Below, in pieces: positions 6,533-8,456 of a stretch of DNA of 8,456 nt. The translations under genes were made by a program, and so were the position numbers. A model generated the notes under the pieces. That model had not been told where the DNA came from. It made no database searches and was given only the letters and a program-made list of their open reading frames with translations. Source of the stretch: Acidimicrobiaceae bacterium (GTDB lineage Bacteria > Actinomycetota > Acidimicrobiia > Acidimicrobiales > Salinilacustritrichaceae); assembly GCA_003476595.1 (NCBI GenBank), contig DMTU01000253.1, forward strand, positions 477 through 8,932, read 5' to 3'. Within the stretch, counting starts at the first letter, position 1; every line of letters starts with the position of its first letter.

Positions 6533-6556
6533 CCCCGGTTCGTCGACGAACAGGGG
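6533..6556. promoter_or_regulatory. 24-bp near-perfect palindrome, candidate operator or RBS hairpin
   Basis: The core GTTCGTCGACGAAC (6538-6551) is a perfect 14-bp palindrome. One mismatched pair (6537/6552) flanks it, then CCCC (6533-6536) mirrors GGGG (6553-6556), so 22 of 24 bases are symmetric. It sits between smc and the acyl-CoA synthetase and ends 8 bases before the preferred GTG start at 6524. Size and symmetry fit a TetR-type operator. As RNA on the - strand it would fold into a hairpin including four of the five Gs that could serve as ribosome-binding site. Confidence 0.55.
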
Positions 6557-6576
6557 ACGATGATCGCACGTCGCGG

Positions 6577-8456
6577 CTAGGCGGCGCCTGCGTGCTTGGC
6601 TGCGCCCCGCTCGGACACGACCTTGGACGACCCGCCCGGCGACATGGTGACGCCGTAGAGGATGTCGGCCGCCTCCATGGTCCGCTTCTGGTGCGACACG
6701 ATGACGAGCTGGGCCTCCCGGCGGAACTCGGCGACGAGCTCGAGGAAGCGGTGCAGGTTCACGTCGTCGAGGGCGGCCTCGACCTCGTCCATCACGTAGA
6801 AGGGCGACGGCCGGGAGCGGAACACGGCGAAGAGGAACGCCAGCGCGGTGAGCGAGCGCTCCCCGCCGGACAGCAGCGACAGCTTGCGGACGTTCTTGCC
6901 CGACGGCTTGGCCTCGACCTCGATGCCGGTCTCGAGCAGGTCCTCGGGGTCGGTGAGCTTGATCGAGCCGGTGCCACCGGGGAAGAGGGTGGAGAACAGC
7001 TGGGTGAAGTTCTGCGACACGTCGGCGAAGGCGGCGGCGAAGACGTTGACGATCTCCTCGTCGACGGCGCGGATGACCTTGGACAGCTCCCGGCGGCTGC
7101 CCTTGACGTCGTCGAGCTGGCCCTGGAGGAACTCGTGGCGCTCCTGGAGCGCCTCGTACTCCTCGAGGGCGAGGGGGTTGATCGGACCCATGAGGCGCAG
7201 CTCGCGCTCGAGCTCCCGGGACCGCGCCGCGGGCGCGACGTCCTCGGGCAGCTCGGGGCACTCGGCGGCGATGGCGGTCTCGGGGTCGACGTCGAGGTCG
7301 CGGCGCATGGCCTCGACCGAGGTCTCGATGCGCAGGTTGATCTCGTTGAGCTCGAGGTCGGCCCGCTGGATGCGCTCGCGCACCTCGTTGAGCTGCTTCT
7401 CGACCTGGACGCGCTCGCGGCGCAGCCCGTCGAGGGCGACGGCCACGGCCCGCTGGGCCTCGGACTGCTCCTGGCGCTTGGCCCGCAGCCCGACGAGGCT
7501 GTCCTCGACCTCGGCCAGCGACGCCTGGCACGCCGAGGCCAGGCCGTCGAGGGCCTTGGCTCGGACGTCGAGGGCCTCGCGGCGCACCGCGGCCTCCTGG
7601 GCGGCCTGCTGGTTCCGGGCGACCCGGGCGTCGACCTCGACGAGGCGGGACTCCAGCGACGTGCGCCGCTCCTCGACCTGGGCGACGCGGATCTCGAGGT
7701 CGGAGCGCAACGTGGCCACGGCGGCAGCCCGGTCGTCGAGGGCGGCACGGGCCTCGGTCATGGCGCGGGCCGCCTCGGCGGCGGCGGCCTCCTCGGCTTC
7801 GAGGGCCGGCAACATGGCCTCGAGCTCGGCGACGCGGTCGCGCTCGGTGCGGAGGCGCTGCTCGACCTCGGCGCGCACGTCGGACTGGCCGTCGAGCTCC
7901 TCGGCGGCTTCGGTGGCCTGCTGCTCGACCCGGGCGAGCCCGTCGGCGGCCCGGCGCAGCGTTGCGGCGGTCTGTTCGGCGGCCTGCCGGGCGTCGCCGG
8001 CGGTGCGCTTGAGCTCGGCGAAGCGGGTGCGGGCCGCGTCCCGGGCCGCGGTGGCGGCGGTGACGGCCTCGGCGGCGGCGCCGACCCGGGTGCGGGCCTC
8101 GTCGAGCGCGGCACCCGTGGCGCCGGTGGCCGAACCGCCGACCCGCCAGGCGCCGGCACCGAAGCGGGCGCCGTCGGCCGTGACGACGATCGCGTCGGGG
8201 TGGGCGAGGGCGACGTCGAGGCCGGCGGCCCAGTCGCCGTCGATGCGCACGGCGGCACCGACGACGGCGTCGAGCAGGGCATCGACCCCGGGCCGGTTGG
8301 AGCGGACGTGGCGGCGCACGGGCTCGCCCACGGGCGGGGCGGTGCGGGCCGTGCGGTCGACGCCGAGGGCGAGCACCGCGCCGGTGGCGTCGCCGGCGGT
8401 GAGCGCGGCCAGGGCCTGGCGGGCGGCACCGGCCCCGTCGACGACCACGGCGGACA
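6577..8456 (-). CDS. smc: Chromosome segregation protein SMC, C-terminal half (partial)
   Basis: About 625 C-terminal residues of a protein normally near 1,200 residues are visible; the frame is still open at 8456, so the 5' half lies outside. SMC dimers, with ScpA/ScpB, entrap and organise DNA for chromosome segregation. Visible parts: second half of the hinge (window residues about 1-107, ending DAIVVTADGARFG...VGG), a long heptad-like coiled coil rich in Glu, Ala, Arg and Leu (about 112-430), then the ATPase head. The head has LMGPINPLALEEYE, the signature LSGGE (6859-6873) followed by RSLTALAFLFA, and Walker B FYVMDE (6784-6801) followed by VEAALDD, then VIVSHQKRTME. The dense alternation of charged residues and alanine in the coil is real coding, not low-complexity noise. 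The tail is AAKHAGAA, ending at TAG (6577-6579). The gene usually found beside smc in many bacteria, ftsY, is not downstream here. Confidence 0.97.
   Translation of the reverse strand, partial: SAVVVDGAGAARQALAALTAGDATGAVLALGVDRTARTAPPVGEPVRRHVRSNRPGVDALLDAVVGAAVRIDGDWAAGLDVALAHPDAIVVTADGARFGAGAWRVGGSATGATGAALDEARTRVGAAAEAVTAATAARDAARTRFAELKRTAGDARQAAEQTAATLRRAADGLARVEQQATEAAEELDGQSDVRAEVEQRLRTERDRVAELEAMLPALEAEEAAAAEAARAMTEARAALDDRAAAVATLRSDLEIRVAQVEERRTSLESRLVEVDARVARNQQAAQEAAVRREALDVRAKALDGLASACQASLAEVEDSLVGLRAKRQEQSEAQRAVAVALDGLRRERVQVEKQLNEVRERIQRADLELNEINLRIETSVEAMRRDLDVDPETAIAAECPELPEDVAPAARSRELERELRLMGPINPLALEEYEALQERHEFLQGQLDDVKGSRRELSKVIRAVDEEIVNVFAAAFADVSQNFTQLFSTLFPGGTGSIKLTDPEDLLETGIEVEAKPSGKNVRKLSLLSGGERSLTALAFLFAVFRSRPSPFYVMDEVEAALDDVNLHRFLELVAEFRREAQLVIVSHQKRTMEAADILYGVTMSPGGSSKVVSERGAAKHAGAA

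Noticed and set aside
5727..6563. 278-codon open frame on the + strand within the acyl-CoA synthetase
   Set aside because: Its His/Val/Asp-rich composition and lack of motifs mark it as the antisense shadow of a well-supported gene.
6525..6569. Earlier GTG start (6569) for the acyl-CoA synthetase
   Set aside because: It would add a basic, Ser-rich 15-residue leader not typical of the family, has no ribosome-binding site, and runs through the palindrome at 6533-6556. It cannot be fully excluded.
7320..8120. Repetitive-looking GC-rich stretch in the SMC gene
   Set aside because: The apparent repetitiveness comes from Glu/Ala/Arg/Leu codons of a heptad-patterned coiled coil and not from tandem DNA repeats.

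Overview
The window is very GC-rich; third codon positions are almost all G or C. It is gene-dense, with four-base start/stop overlaps and frequent GTG starts. These features, together with lipid-related enzymes and a TAnnnT-type promoter close to a start codon, suggest a high-GC actinobacterium. An Acidimicrobiia-like lineage (Iamia or Ilumatobacter relatives) is my inference from general style, not a marker-based placement. I see no insertion sequence, integrase, CRISPR array, tRNA or rRNA, and no clear base-composition break, so this reads as ordinary chromosome. No intergenic stretch exceeds 70 bases.

Left block (1-3174, + strand): a tightly coupled operon of a MoxR-type AAA+ ATPase (5' end cut by the window edge), a DUF58 protein, a membrane-anchored von Willebrand A protein of the BatA type, and a small predicted lipoprotein of unknown function. 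Each junction is a 4-base overlap (GTGA, ATGA, GTGA), so the four products are probably made together. The first three form the widespread MoxR-DUF58-VWA module, thought to act as an envelope-associated chaperone or metal-insertion system. The lipoprotein is the least understood member.

Middle block (3175-4947, + strand): a class-3-like aldehyde dehydrogenase with all catalytic residues, possibly transcribed from its own leaderless promoter, then a 93-residue GlsB/YeaQ/YmgE-type membrane protein with a strong Shine-Dalgarno sequence.

Right block (4965-8456, - strand, convergent with the middle block): smc, truncated at the window edge, covers the second half of the hinge, the returning coiled coil and the C-terminal ATPase head. 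An acyl-CoA synthetase lies just downstream of it. Between the two sits a near-perfect 24-bp palindrome (6533-6556), placed just upstream of the preferred synthetase start and overlapping its G-rich ribosome-binding site. This is the most interesting non-coding signal here. The aldehyde dehydrogenase and the acyl-CoA synthetase could carry out consecutive steps (aldehyde to acid, acid to acyl-CoA), although they are in opposing transcription units. I did not find a convincing wholly new system.
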